Shown: one piece after another, positions 1-12,547 of the stretch
How positions within the stretch are numbered: position 1 is the first letter of the stretch
Layout of the letters: each line of letters starts with the position of its first letter
DNA from: Tenrec ecaudatus
Taxonomy: Eukaryota; Chordata; Mammalia; Afrosoricida; Tenrecidae
Assembly (NCBI RefSeq): GCF_050624435.1
Contig: NC_134535.1
Location: forward strand, 75,636,494-75,700,493
DNA length: 64,000 bases
Reading direction: 5' to 3'
Translations under genes and position numbers: made by a program
Notes under the pieces: generated by a model
Database searches by the model: none
The model's input: the letters and a program-made list of their open reading frames with translations, nothing else
Told to the model about the DNA's origin: nothing

Positions 1-471
1 TATTGATGCAGAACTCTAAATGGAAGTGGGTTGCACCCTCTGCTTGTAGCCAGCCCCTGGCCACGCAGAGAGGCACAGAGTATAGGACACACATTTCTCT
101 TACACATCCCCGTATACATTCTTATGTATCCAAGAAACACATCAAAATAAGGCCTCGGTGGTGACAGGCTTCAAAGTTGGGCAGAAAGAACAGAGCTTTT
201 CCCCACTTACTTTTCTCACTTCTAGCCCTTTGCTCCAACAGCAATTCTATCCAGGCACCAAGTCCGAAACAAGGAAGTCTATGTCAGTGTCAATGGAGGG
301 AGTGTGCAATGTGTGTGCCTGTGAACAGGTCAGCAAGGCTTGGTATGAGGTTGCAGTCCAAGTGGTGAGAAAGAAAGGCTTTCCTGTGGCGACGAGGGCC
401 AGGGGGTGGGTTGGTATGGAAAGGGGCCGAGAAGCTGGCTCTGGAGGTGCAGATGATTCCGTTCCAGGTTC
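1..471 (-). other. SUOX 3' UTR and downstream flank
   Basis: Sequence beyond the SUOX stop codon (474-472 on the minus strand). It is presumed 3' UTR, but no clear AATAAA was found on the minus strand, so the gene end may lie outside the window. The short open frames here have no recognisable protein. Confidence 0.4.
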
Positions 472-2511
472 TCATGGAGTGACACGAACGTGGACCCGAT
501 GCCAGGCATTGCTGAGCACACCTCTCAGGTTCCAGATTGGAGCCACAGTGTCTGGCTGCACATTGTAGCTATCATCCACCGCCTTACAAATAATGTTCAA
601 TTCCTTTTGCCCAGCGGGCACAGGGGCTTGCAGCTGCCATAACCGCCAGGCCCAGGCTTTCCGGGGGCGCTGTTTCTCTCCATCCAGCTCAGCCACCTGC
701 CAGGTTAGGCCTCCATCCAGAGACACATCCACCCGGATCACAGCCCTCCCTCCACCGCTCCAAGCGTAGCCCTTCACAGTCACCTCCCCGGCCTCTATCG
801 TCTCCCCATCCTGGGGCTCTGTGATGGCCGACTGAATAGGGAGCTCCTGAATAGATGGAGCAGAGTCAAAATCTACAGTGTCCCAGTCTACAGATGGAGA
901 GAAGCCTTTGTAGTCCCGCCGCTGCCAGTGGCTGCAACTCTCCTCTGGCTCCACACTCACTTTGCCCAGCCACTTCACATGGCGGGCACCCACCACTCCA
1001 GGAACCACCACCCGCAGAGGGAAGCCGTGGTCCCGAGGCAGAGGCTGCCCGTTCATCTCATATGCCAGCAGAACCTCCGCTTCAGGGTCCAAAGCATGAG
1101 CCAGAGGGATAGATGCTCCGTAGGAAGTTCCGGTGGGGTCTGAGTCCAGCCCCACAAAGCAAACGTGGGCCTCACTTTCAGAGAGGCGGTGACCAGCCTG
1201 AGCTAACACATCACAGAGCCGTGCCCCTGCCCAGCGTGCAGTACTGATGGCCCCTGTCCTCCACTCCAGACCTTTGACTTCTTTGACCTTACTCATCTCA
1301 GAGCGCCGGTTGCCAGCACATTGCACAGTGACTGTGACCTCATGCTTGGGGAACTGGTACAAGTCATCCAAGGACAGGGACAGTGACTTACGCCCAGGTG
1401 GCCCGACCACGTGCAGGCGATAGGTGTCTGGATCCAGGTGAGGTACAGGGAGATGATTCCGAGTAAAGAAGAGAGGATTGGGGGTGATATAGCTTTCCGT
1501 CAGCAGTTCAAGGGGTGGCTCTGCATTAAAAGGGCGCTGGCTATTGACTTTCAGTGCAGGGTGACGCAGAGGATCACCTGCATAAGGGTCAGAGGTCTCC
1601 GAGGTGGGAGGTGCCTTTTCTTTGGGGTTCAGTTCCCCGATCTTGTACTGAGCCAGAACCTCACGTATATGTGGCTGGTTGTGTACAGCATAGAGGGCCC
1701 AGAAAGGCTCTAAGGGACCCCCAGCTGCCAGCATCAGTTTTGATGGTCCCCCTGGATGTAAGTCTAAAAATTCTGTGACATCAAAGACTTCATGACCCAA
1801 AGTCACCCAGATTCCAGTCTTTGGGCTGTTGTGGGAGCTTACTTCCTCCCTCGTGTACAGGGGTGGTGACTCCTGAGCAGCCTGCAGGCCGGAAAGGTGA
1901 GGCAGAAGAGAACAACAGTATTAAGACATCATCCTAGCTCATTCCAACCCAACTCACAAGTGCGATCACCAGAAACCGATTCCGTCACAGACCGAGTTAC
2001 CTGGGTAGTTAGGACCCCTTCTCCACTTACCCTGCAACGATGTTCTTGATAGGCTAACACTGCGCCGAGGCCCAGGAGAGTCCCCATGACCCTCCAGCCC
2101 TTGCTGCCAGAGTTACCTTCAGAGGAGGTAAGGCTGGGGTGTTGGGAGGGAAAGGAATCATCTGCAGAGCAGGCCCGAATGCAGAGCCTTGCGGTCGATC
2201 TGAATCTAGGAGAGAGAAAGAGGGAATCTTCGTAGTACATGTCCCCTGACCATAGGAAAGGGCCAGAGATGACCTGAGGTCGACCTCTCCCGGCTACCAT
2301 TTCTCTGGGCTGGAACTTTTCTCCAGAGATGAATGGAACAAGTGTCTTCTTTGCCTCTCTTGCCACCCTCGCGTCTATGAAAGTAATCAACTTTCCCCTG
2401 GTAGATTAGATAAGGCATCAGAGAGAGACCAGGGATGAGATATGAGATGGCTTACCTGGAGGCCTGCTGGAGCCCCGAGATCCCAGCTCTGCGAAGCAGC
2501 AACAGCAGCAT
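472..2511 (-). CDS. SUOX: Sulfite oxidase, mitochondrial (complete, 3 coding exons)
   Basis: Oxidises sulfite to sulfate in the mitochondrial intermembrane space, passing electrons from molybdopterin to cytochrome b5 haem and then to cytochrome c; this is the last step of sulfur amino-acid breakdown. Coding exons on the minus strand are 2511-2456, 2205-2031 and 1881-472, all with GT-AG borders, giving 546 aa (human 545). The N-terminus is a leucine/arginine-rich targeting leader. The cytochrome b5 domain has haem ligands His119 in DLHPGG and His144 in YAVHNQ. The molybdenum domain has the Mo-binding cysteine, Cys265, in [13 protein letters not shown]-terminal dimerisation domain ends in VRVTP. 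The start is the ATG at 2511, 14 nt inside the exon that begins after the AG at 2526-2527; it gives the family-typical leader. Nearly all the enzyme is in the last exon, as in other mammals. No damaging change was seen. Confidence 0.97.
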
Positions 2512-2529
2512 TGTGGGAGGCTTACCTGG

Positions 2530-3560
2530 AGGAGGAAGATACAGGGAGAGCGCTGGGAGCGGAGAGCGTTAGGGAACTGGCAAAGACAGAGAAGGCAAGT
2601 GAGGAGCTCCTTGGGAAACGAGGAGACTTGGTGAGCAGGTGAACACGGGTGCTAAGCTTGGAGCACTTCAGAGACAAAGGCTGTGCTGAGTTCCGGAGTC
2701 ACTATCGTCCGTCCATCCTCATTCGTTGTCCACTACAGAACAGTGCTCGAGGCCAGGACAGAAGCCAATGTCTTCAGTGAAAATTGTCAGTTCACTATTT
2801 TTGAAGTCAGAAGAGGACAACCGAGGGGGTAATTTGACATAGGTACCCAAAAGTGGCGAAAAAGAGTCCAGACGACTTTGGGTTTGTGAGAGCAGCACTA
2901 CTAGCCTCTGAAAACTCTCTGAACCGTCAACTCCGACATGAGAAGAGTGAGATAGACTTAATGAGTTACGGCTGAACAAGGATTACAATTGCCTTTGAAG
3001 GATTTCAGCCGCCCCCACCACCCTAGCTGGGAAGTGGGTCACAATCCATGGCTGCCACCCTCCCCTGCAGATGCCATTGTAGTGAGCTCAGCACACTGGG
3101 GTTAATGGCCAGGGTGCCAGGGGATGGGCTGGGGCAGGATGAAGGCAGTTTCACAGCCATAGTAGATCTCTGAACCCACAAGGCCAACGCCAAAGTGGGG
3201 AGGGGTGAGGAGGACCTAATGGTTAACCTCAGAAAGATGCTGTCGGCCAATTGGGGGTGGGAAGGAGGGGAGGGCGTGGCCGGGAAGACAGCATGGGATA
3301 CCACAGGGGAACTGCTGAGGAGATGGAAGGGGAGCCGAGCCCACCCTTCACCCTGGACCCATGGGGCTCTCATCAGCCCTCAACCCCAACAGTCTGCTTC
3401 CAAGTCATGGAGCTGTTCCAGGAAGGCTGACCCGCCAGGTGAACTCGGTCAACAGAGTCCCGGCCGGAGAGTAACCTGCTGCTGCAAAACAGAGAAGCCA
3501 CCCTCTTGGGCCAGCGTCAGGGCACAAACATCCGTCCCCACACCCCTGCCCACTAGCTGT
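2530..3560. other. SUOX first intron, no gene seen
   Basis: Intron between the untranslated first exon and the ATG-containing exon. Nothing protein-like was recognised on either strand; there may be old repeat fragments too diverged to name by eye. Confidence 0.4.
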
Positions 3561-4075
3561 CACCCAAGGGTCTTGTAGCAACACCGCGCCCGGCCACCCC
3601 CACGCCCGCCTCCCGTCCCCGACCACCAGCAGCAGCGGTAGAGGAGGCAGGTCCTGGCAACTCTGTTGTCTTTCGAGTTCGGAGCACCCCTGGGTGCTCC
3701 CACTGATGGCGCCCACGGCCGCTGCCCCATTACCAGGCAACCCTTCCTCCGGCCCGCCCGAGCGCTCTTACCTGGCTGGGCGTCCGCGCAGACTGTTCCA
3801 GCCGCGGGCGGGGGCGGGGCGCGCGGGGCGGGGGCGGGGCGCGCAGGGGCGGGGCCAGCGTCGTGACGTGCGCAGAATCCCGGCCTGGCCGCTCGGGCCC
3901 GCCTCCGGGACGCCGCCTGGGTGGGCGCGGGGCGGGGCGGGACCCCTGGGTCCGCAGCGGAAGGTAACGGCCTCCGCGGAGCAGAGGCGGGAGCCCAGGA
4001 CGAGGGGCGGGCGCCCTGCGGCTCGAGCCGCCGCCCCTGCCCCGTTTTGTCGTGCGGCAGTCAGGGTAGGCGTTT
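3560..4075 (-). promoter_or_regulatory. SUOX: SUOX CpG-island promoter and untranslated first exon
   Basis: A dense CpG and GC-box stretch (many GGGGCGGGG boxes at 3,808-3,860 and 3,930-3,960) lies upstream of the SUOX coding exons. A minus-strand splice donor (CAG|GTAAG) at 3772 fits the 3' end of an untranslated first exon joined to the ATG-containing exon at 2525-2456. No TATA box is seen, as expected of a housekeeping promoter. The transcription start is not resolved. Confidence 0.6.
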
Positions 4076-4079
4076 GTCT

Positions 4080-5640
4080 CCGGAAAAGAGCAGGTTCGGC
4101 GCTATTCTTATGTCCAGGATGAGGGCAGAAATGAAACCCTCGGGCCTGAAACGTTACGCTCCCGTGGATTAGCTTAAATCCGTCTCCAGTAATGGAACAA
4201 TGCCGAACAGCTATCTTTTAAACGTTGCTTCATAAAGCAAAAAGTACCCCCCAAATACAAAAAACATCGTCTTTGAACAAGAACAGTGCCATTTTCAACC
4301 CGCAGGGTTCCCGCATCTTTTTAGTTTCGGCGTGACGGACCGGAGGACATATTTGCAATTACCCTTTCGATCTTTTGGCGCAGATCGAAAACTTACCGCC
4401 TTTGGATGGCTTGGAGCAGACGAGGGCAAACGTGCCCACTCTGCCCTCTAGCGACAAGCAGCTCAAACTACAACCTTAAGTAAAAATCCTCACCTTAAAA
4501 TTTGGAAGCTCATTTCCCTTATCGGCTCATTTCTAAGGGGCTACCTCAACTCTATAACTCGAACCCACCAGCCACTCTGAGGGGGCTCTGGGACTGGGTT
4601 TCTGTAAAGACGGGCAGCACTGGAAACCCTGCGGGGTAGTTTCCGCGGTCCATTGGTCCTTGGGTTGAGACAATCTCCGTGGCACCGGATTTGGTTTTGG
4701 TGGCATAGTAAAGGTGCCCTGGAGGTGAGGTGGTAAAGCACTCAGCTGCTGAAAGGTCAATTGTTCAAACCAGGGCTTCAGATGCGTTCAGTCATGACGG
4801 GCGAAAATAAACTAACTAGAAATTGCAAAATGTGCAAAAGGGCTTGGTTTCTCCGTACTTTTACAATGAACTAGAACTCTGACCAGCAATTCATTAGAGA
4901 ATTGAAGGTAAAGTTTACTTTGGCTGGAGAGGTTTTGGAAATGGAACATGACATGTTTGTCTTTCTTAAAAAGGCATGAGCCTTCTCCCTAGCGTCACCT
5001 ACAGTGTGTCCTATTCTTTATTCAATTGGAACCTTTTCTCTTTTGCAGCTGCTGAGGAGACAGTAGCTATGTAACTGAGCAAGGGCATGGCCGGTAAGTT
5101 GGCAGCGACAGGCCTGGAATGCCAGGTCTGTCTGGCACAGTCCCCCTTCCTTATTTCCCTGAAGATGCTTGGGGACTTAGAATTCAAAAAAAATCCTCTG
5201 CATGTATGTCCATCTTTTCTGTTTCATGCTTTTTCTTCTCCTAAGACTCTGATGAGCAGAAGGGCTTCAATACAGGGAGGCAAGAGCAGACCTAGGGGGC
5301 ATTTTTCTGTTGGGGTAGAAACTACATATTAAAAGACTCATTCAGTGACTTAACTGCCTTTAGGTTATAAACTCTTCCCCTAGAAAAATACACATAAATG
5401 TTTGGATGAGCTCAAGTGGTCTTTCAATAGGGAGGATTGCACAGCAAATAAAAGAGCTGTTTTCCAAATCAGATTTTTGACTATGAAGGAAAGCGGAATG
5501 GAAACAGGAGGAGGAATCGAGATGGAGGGGAAAGTATGCCGCTGGTTCAATAAAACATTGTTGGGTGCCCTTGCTTCCAAATCAATAGCATCAGATGGAC
5601 CAACAGGAGGGGAAAAAACGAAGCAACACTTCGGCACACA
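4080..5640. other. SUOX-RAB5B intergenic region
   Basis: Gap between the divergently read SUOX promoter and the 3' end of RAB5B. It holds a 5' AfroSINE fragment (about 4,706-4,795, plus strand) and otherwise unremarkable sequence. No supported gene. Confidence 0.5.
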
Positions 5641-8015
5641 TTTTTTTTCTCCTTTTTTACTTACATTAAATACATCGGTAAATCAGCAGTTGCATTCTGT
5701 TACCACGATTGTTATGTTGGGGGAGGGGGAGGGCGGGCGCAAATGCTTTCTTAGAAGCAAAAGAAAAAAAGTAAAGAAAAGAAAGACCCCACTTTAAAAC
5801 CAAAACCACCCAACAGATCGGAAAAATGAAGAGCTGGGAATTAAAAATACAAGATCCCCAAGTCCAGCAGAGCTCAAAGGAAAGCAGAAGACCCTGTACA
5901 GTTAAAGGGAAGGCAGCAGACAGGCCCAGAAGCTAAGGCCAATCCTGTTCCTAATGGTAGTCGGTGGTGGGGAACAGAGAGGAGATGGAGACGAAGCCAG
6001 GGAAATGGCTCCCCAGCCCCAAGGCAATGAAGCATCTTCCCTTCAGTTCCATGGAGAAAGCTGCACGGAGAATGAACTTCATTTCTAAGAAACTCAAGAG
6101 CCATCCCAGTTCCTCCACTTATAAAAAGGATGCACTGAGTGCTTTGGGGAACTAGTGGGTGCTGGGGACAAAAGAGGAAAATGTGTTTCAGGGCCATGGG
6201 AACTAAGGCTGCCCCTGGAAAAGGAAGGGAATTGTGGCCGAAGTATAAGAACCTAAGCTGGGTCCTCCAAACTCAACTTCATGGAATTCTCAGCTGCTTT
6301 GGGGCAGAAGGCAGTATGCCAGCCGAAAGAACAGAGGTTTCCATCCTAGGTCACTGTGGCATTCCTATCTTCTCCAATCTTTCCCAAAAAACTCAAGGCC
6401 GAAAAACATGGACTCTAGAGTTCTCTCGTGCCTTGCTGGCTTCCCCAAAATATCCTTAAAACACCTGATGAAAGATGAAGAGACCTAGAAAGGAGACAGG
6501 TGTGAGGCACCTTTCAGTGCTAGTTATTCCCTGTCCACAGGAACAGGTGTGACATAAAGGGGCCACCCAAGTAGGCCTCTGTGGTACAAGGATGCATAGG
6601 GGCGGGGTGGGGTAGGGATGGAAGAACCAAACTCAAGACATGAGTGAAGGAGAAAATAGGGCCTGAGGGGAAGTGGGAGACAAAACAGACTGTACAGTGG
6701 GAACGAAGACCACACCTATTTACAGGGAAGTAGAAAAGACATGGTAATGCATATCAAATTGAGTGTGAACCCTGGAAAAAGAGAGTAAACACCTCCCTCT
6801 TACCTGGCCCTTCCTCCCTCTCCTACACTGGCCTATGTTATGAGGGATATGCTGAGACTGCTCCTCACCTGCTCAGGTAATTCTCCAGGAAAGGCAAACT
6901 TCCATTAAGAGCTAGGTTGGCTAGAACATAGGTTAAGAATCAGAGTTGGAGAACGCTAGCAGTGAAGACTGAGCATGAACATTGCTTTTTACAGCCCTCA
7001 CAAAACATTATCCACTTGGATTTCATTTCATTAAAAAGTAAAGTGGGAAGGTAGTAAATCGACCAAAACCCCCATACAACAAGTATCCCAACTGAAATAC
7101 CATCAATTAAAGTGCAAACTGCAGTGGGTATGATGACTGAGACCCATTTAAAGGCCAGAGGGGGAAACATGCATCAGTATAAACCAGAGGATGGCTATCA
7201 CAAACTGGTCCCTCCTCCAATCAGACCTCAGAGAGCAAGCGACGCAGGCAATCCCCTCCCTGGGGCAGAAGCTACCCAAGAGCCTGGGTGAAGGGAAACG
7301 GGCCTCGGAAGAGTTCAGAGCCACCAGATACGTTCACCTGCACTTTCTGCCCCTTCAGCCAGTTAGCTAACTCAGCCCAACTCCCGCCTGGGACCAGAGA
7401 GCGTGCCTGCTCAGTCTCCTCTCTTGCTGGAAACATCCTCCACAAGGCCAACTCACGAGTACTGCAGTGTTTTCAAATATGATAAACTCCAAACAAAAGG
7501 AAAGAAACAGTTTCTCTCTTGCTGCGAGCCTTACTCTCCCCCAGGACCCTTAATGTGAATGAACTGGAAATCTCCCTCCTCACCATCCTGGGAAAGAGAA
7601 AAGGGGGATCAAGAACAGAGATTGACCAAAAGCAGAAGGGGAAAGGGCAGGAGATGAAAGTGGTGTTTTCTGGGAGAAAAAAAATACAGGAGGAACACTG
7701 GGGAAGAGGAGGAAAGAGAAGTAGGTCACGGTCTTGCACCTATAATACAAAGTGAAAAGTTTGTGTTGGAAGGTAAGTCCCAGGGGGATCTGAACTCCAA
7801 GCCCCCGAGTAGGGGGTAGGAGGCCAGTGGCAACAGCTGCCTGGTGTTGGTTGCTGAAGCGTTAAAAAGTGCCAAGACGGAGCTGTCAGGAGGCAGCCCT
7901 TGGGAGCCAGGGCTCAGTGTGCTGTGACTGAAGGGGCTGTGTGCTGGGGGCAGGGATGGAGGTGACTTCTTAGCTCTCGTGCTAGCTCCGTACTTGTTCC
8001 GCTGCTAGTCACCCC
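5640..8015 (-). other. RAB5B: RAB5B 3' UTR (presumed)
   Basis: About 2.4 kb directly downstream of the RAB5B stop codon with no inserted repeats, unlike the flanking DNA. That fits a conserved long 3' UTR. A variant poly(A) signal AGTAAA lies on the minus strand at 5661-5656 and would place cleavage near 5,640. The end position is inferred; an alternative end further downstream cannot be excluded. Confidence 0.5.
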
Positions 8016-11000
8016 TCAGTTGCTACAACACTGGCTTTTGTTCTGCTGGGACTGCTCATGGAGATCCACACCTCGGCTTCGGCCTGCTGCACCCCCTAGA
8101 TTCTGGGGCTCACTCTTTGGCAACTTCTTAGCTAGGGATAAAAAGAGAAGGAAACACAGCATGACACATTTACTCATTCTCCCTCCAAAAGACGAAACGC
8201 TACTGGATGAGGGGACGGGAAAGCTGAGGGGCTCAAAGAATGTTCTGAAGGGTGAGGGGCTCACAACTTAAATTTGCAAATGACCATGAAGACTAGGAGG
8301 CTGACAATGCAGCCAAAAGACAGAGGTTGTTACACGCGGAAACACTCCCACCTAGCCACATGACTTGCATTATCTGTGATCCTGCCTAGAAGCAGGAAAA
8401 AAAGGCAGAAGACCCCTGGCTGCTCTGACCTTACCTATTGCCAGGAAGAGATCGTTCACGTTCATAGCTGTCTTGGCTGAAGTCTCCATAAACAATAAGC
8501 TGTTGTCATCTGCATACGCCTGGGCCTCCTGTAAGGAGCGAGGTGTACTGGTACTCAGCATGTAGGGGGAGAACAAGAATTGCCCTCGGAGCACCTGAGC
8601 TCCTAGGTTCCTCCCCTTCATTACCCTTCTGAACCAGATGCCCCTACACCCTATTTTGGTGACTCTTGCAAGCAGCCAGATCCATACACCACTCTCAAGT
8701 CTCACACAAGGATGCCAGGAATCTAATTTATGGGTAGGGGAGTGTCAATTAGCTGGGTGTTATTGGGTTCTGACCTCTGAATAGTCCCTGACCTCAAACT
8801 CAATTTTTCTTCCTTCCTCTTTCAAACTGATGCCCCTATAAACGGCACTTTCATACCCCCAAGTGCTCTGGAATTTTCTTCTGCCTTCTCTAAACTCTCC
8901 CGGTTCTCATTAGGGTCACAATGTGGTTGTATGTAGGTTGGTGCTGAGCTGGGGAATGAGAAGATGAATGTCTTCGGTGAGGTCCCAGGCTCAAAGGGAG
9001 TGTGTTACCAAGGGGGCTCCGTGGGCTATCTTACTTCATACTCCACCATGCGCTTGTTGGCCAGGTCAGCTTTGTTTCCTGCCAGGGCAATTACGATGCT
9101 AGGGCTGGCTTGTCGTTGTAATTCTTTCACCCATGTCTTTGCTCGGGCAAAGGTTTCCTAGGAAAACGAGGAAGGGCAAGGTGGGGCTGAAATGACCACT
9201 AATCCACATCCACCTTCAAAACCCAGTAAACACTCACCTCTTCTAGAAGTCCTTCCTGCTCTGAAACCACCGGTCTGTGGTCATTTACAAACTCTCCTTT
9301 CTCAGTGCTGGGAAGCACAATCTGTACTCTTATTTTGCCATTTCAATAATCTTGGTTTTTCCCTATCCCAACAATGAATTTAATTCCTACCAGGGCAAGG
9401 ACTCAGCCTACTTACCTGATTAGTTATGTCATAAACCACAATTGCGGCTTGGGCACCCCTATAGTACATGGGAGCCAAGCTATGGTATCGCTCCTGCCCG
9501 GCCGTGTCCCAGATTTCAAACTTGACTGTTGTGTCATCCAGACAGATGGACTGGGTGAGGAAGGCGGCTGTGGATGAGAGGATGGAGGGAGAGCAGTTTG
9601 TAATTGGGAGCAGGAGACAGTCACCACCCAAGCCACAGAAATACGGGCACAGACTTAGCGTGCTCCTCCTCAGATACAGGTCCTGGAACCAGATTAGGAC
9701 TACCTTTAGCCAAGTCCTTCCTGCCTCAAATGTCTGGCCAAACAATGGGCCACATCAGAAGCTATGCAGGAGGGACAGTGAGAACTGGCACTGGAACCCG
9801 AGTCACCCCTCTTCTAGCCAGACTGAAGAATAACACACAATGGCAGAGCGTGAATTTCAGAAGAAAGTGACATCAATAAATAATTAGAAAATGTCAAAGT
9901 TTGAAGGAAGTGGTTGTTACTTTTTACTATCTTCTGCTGGCCCAGGAACACATTAAAATGTGACCAGTGAAAAGGGGGCCTGGGGGGTAGCGGTAGGAGG
10001 ATCACAGGAGGAGCCTATCATGTAAGAAAAGAATCTTTATATTAAAGTAGCAATTTGGGGGTAGTGGCAGAGAGAAGTCAGGAAGAGTAAGAAAGGCAGA
10101 TGCCATTTGTTTTCTATTTAGTTCCAGCTCCTATTTTACCAGATATGAATTGGGAACATCCTAGAAACATTTACACGCATGCACACGCATGCACACCTGC
10201 CTGCCTACCTGTGCTGCTGCAGCCACAAGCTAACAGCCCACCCCTCCACTCTAAGCCGTCCATCTAGGGTAGGGACCCAGCATGCATTTTTCAGAAATGC
10301 TCCCCAGGTGGTGCTGATGTTTGTCTTTGACTCAGTTTTAGACCAACCCTGTTCAAAAGTCAACTGAGCTTCCCTAGGATTGAGATGACCAAATGGGAAG
10401 AGGAAGACAGATGGAGATAAAAAGTGCTTTTCTTGTTGTTTGAAGGCAAAACTTAACTTCTCTTTTTTTCTAATAAGAGGAATATATATATATATATATA
10501 TAAAAAAAACCCATATTTTTTCCCCAAAGCTATGTATTTAAATTTTTTTACAAAACAACCTTACCACCTTCAAAGTACCCTCCATTACACTTGTCTATTT
10601 GTCAAGTCTGGGATTCCATTCTTAGAAACATTTGATCTGTTTGGATGACTGATAGCACCTCCCTCATTTTTTTCTTCACCTCTTTTCAGCCGTCAAATCA
10701 CTGTTGTTTCATGTCCCTCTTCATTTACAGAAACAAAAAGAAGTTGCAGAGTGAGGTCAAGTGAGTAAGGTGCATGGGGCAAGAGAGGCATGCTGCTTTT
10801 TGCCAAAAACTGGCACACTGAGATGGCTGCATGATCAGGTGCACTGTTCTGGTAGCAAAACCAGTCCCCAGTCTGCCACAAACCAGGCCTTTTTTGTCAC
10901 ACACTGTCATGCAATCTTTTCAGAACCTCAAAATGGAAAGCTTGATTAACAGTCTGACCTGGTGAAATGAACTCCAAATACACTATCCCCTTACATTAAA

Positions 11001-11834
11001 AAAAAAAGGGCATTGTCTTGATCTTTGATTTCACTTGTGAGTTTTAGGGTGAAGTGAACACGGCATCTTCCAGTGGCTGGATCTTTGCTTTCATTTATTA
11101 AGAACAGCACCATGTCTCAACACCAGTAATGACGTTGGGGGAAAAGTCTGGGTCACTTCAAAGCAGGGCATGTTTCCACTCAATGCTTATTTTCCTGGTC
11201 ACTCAGAACCTGAGGCACAAATTTCACAGCGACTCTTCTCATTCCCAAATCTTCCATTACAATTCAATAAACCGAGCTCCAAGATAGTTCAGATAACTTC
11301 CCCGTCTCTTCAATGGTCCATCATTGGTCTTTGAGCACAAGTGCATGAATGTTGTCAACATTTATTTTCATCTGTTCGGGAAGGTGACGATGTCAGATTG
11401 AGGTTTGTCATCAATCAACATTTCATCTTTTCGAAATGAGAAAACCACTGGTACACTTGAGTTTTTCCCATAGTGCTATCCTTGTAAGCTAGGTTCAACA
11501 TCACAACAGTTTTTGCGGCAGTTTTCCTGAGCAGGAAACAAAATTTCACAGCCACACACTATTCTCTTAAATCGGCCAAGACAAAAAACAAGGTTCAAGC
11601 AAAACTCGTTTTATGAAAAAATTCACTGTGACCAGAGAGAACCTTCCCAGGCAATGCCACTGGGTGCACTAACTCAGAGAGAGTTGCCTGATGCTCGCCT
11701 ACCAGGAAAAAGTCATACTACAAAAGCTCCACCCAGCCAAGCTTTATTCTGGTTTTTTTTTTTTGGGGGGGGTAGCCCCTTCGATTAATAAACACACTCA
11801 CATATATGTTGTATGTATATTTATGAGTATGTAT

Positions 11835-11873
<39 letters not shown>

Positions 11874-12172
11874 AGTTTTGGCAACTTTGTAAATGAGTTT
11901 CCATTCCTGGGGGAAGAGAATGGGACTCAGGGCAAGCTCAACAATCAGGTCCCTAGGTTTCCCTTCAGAAGCCTTGCTGAGCATTGAACCCCTTCTTTCC
12001 AGGACTCACCTCCAATGGTACTCTCCTGGTACTCGTGGAACTGCCCTTTGACAAAACGTAAAACCAGGCTAGACTTGCCCACTGCAGATTCACCCAGCAG
12101 GACCAATTTGAACTGGCATATTTTGCTGGCCTGGGGCTGCCCATTGGGCCTGGTTGTGCTCCTGCTAGTCAT
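8016..12172 (-). CDS. RAB5B: Ras-related protein Rab-5B (complete, 5 coding exons)
   Basis: Small GTPase of early endosomes; with its Rab5 paralogues it drives endocytic vesicle fusion through effectors such as EEA1 and rabaptin. Minus-strand coding exons are 12172-12010, 9567-9416, 9157-9035, 8528-8435 and 8131-8016, totalling 648 nt for 215 aa, the same length as human. The P-loop GESAVGKS is at residues 27-34, DTAGQE near 74, NKAD near 133 and SAK near 163. The C-terminal CCSN is the geranylgeranylation motif. The N-terminus [17 protein letters not shown] distinguishes it from RAB5A and RAB5C. The frame stays open upstream of the ATG within the exon (to 12270), but only a TTG is there, so 12172 is the start. 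All introns are GT-AG. The intron between the first two coding exons holds a dead mariner transposon. Confidence 0.98.
10484..10502. repeat. (TA)n microsatellite
   Basis: Nine or so TA units abutting the left edge of the mariner remnant. Confidence 0.85.
10503..11770 (-). mobile_element. Mariner (Tc1/mariner) DNA transposon, decayed
   Basis: On the minus strand this 1.27-kb stretch reads as a mariner transposase in pieces. The clearest block (10,881-10,693) is [18 protein letters not shown], then [19 protein letters not shown]. It aligns with the family block WFFHHDNAPAHTALSVRQFLAK..PPYSPDLAPCDF. An upstream piece resembles the [15 protein letters not shown] region. The second catalytic Asp is replaced (HHDNAPAH is read as YQNSAPDH) and the third Asp region (APCDF) is lost. 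Several stops interrupt the frame, so it is inactive. It sits in an intron of RAB5B next to a TA repeat, in keeping with TA target preference. Inverted ends are too eroded to place exactly. Confidence 0.85.
11831..11872. repeat. (CA)n microsatellite
   Basis: About 20 uninterrupted CA units in a RAB5B intron, near the right edge of the mariner element. Confidence 0.95.
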
Positions 12173-12270
12173 GGCCAGGCTATTAGAGAGGGAAAGGGTA
12201 GAGGGAGGGGATGCCACAAAGCGGCAAAAGGGGGAGGGGGAGGGGAGGGGGCTTCCAGGCCTCAACAGTC
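12173..12270 (-). other. RAB5B: RAB5B 5' UTR part of the first coding exon
   Basis: A strong polypyrimidine tract and acceptor (TTCCTTGTAG on the minus strand, AG at 12272-12271) define the exon start at 12270, leaving 98 nt of 5' UTR before the ATG. The first exon is about 15 kb upstream in the CpG island. Confidence 0.65.
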
Positions 12271-12547
12271 CTACAAGGAATAAAAAAAAAAGGAAAAGAA
12301 AGTAAAATTAGACACAGGGCCATCACAGGAAAAGTGGAGAATCTCTTCACTTCCTTACTCCTTAGAGAATTTGGCTTATAGTTCCCACCACGAGAAGGCT
12401 ACACCTCTGAGAGGGTCTCAGTAGAAAGACTAGGGACATTTAACAAAGCTGAAGTCATTTCCCCTAGCTTATTATCTCCAGTGACCGAGGGAACGGAAAT
12501 GGATGTAGAGACTCAAAACCGATAGGGAGGCTTTTATTTCCCTTTTC

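Noticed and set aside
8370-8435. Read-through tail after RAB5B exon 4 (continuing past LAIG)
   Set aside because: A good GTAAG donor lies at 8434-8430 and the family continues with [14 protein letters not shown] from the next exon.
11831-11872. Open frames of His/Thr or Val/Cys repeats over the CA tracts (here and at 49.6, 51.9 and 62.2 kb)
   Set aside because: Translations of microsatellites; no gene.
12173-12265. In-frame upstream extension of RAB5B by 31 residues
   Set aside because: It would start at TTG; no ATG is in frame in this leader and Rab5 proteins begin MTSR.
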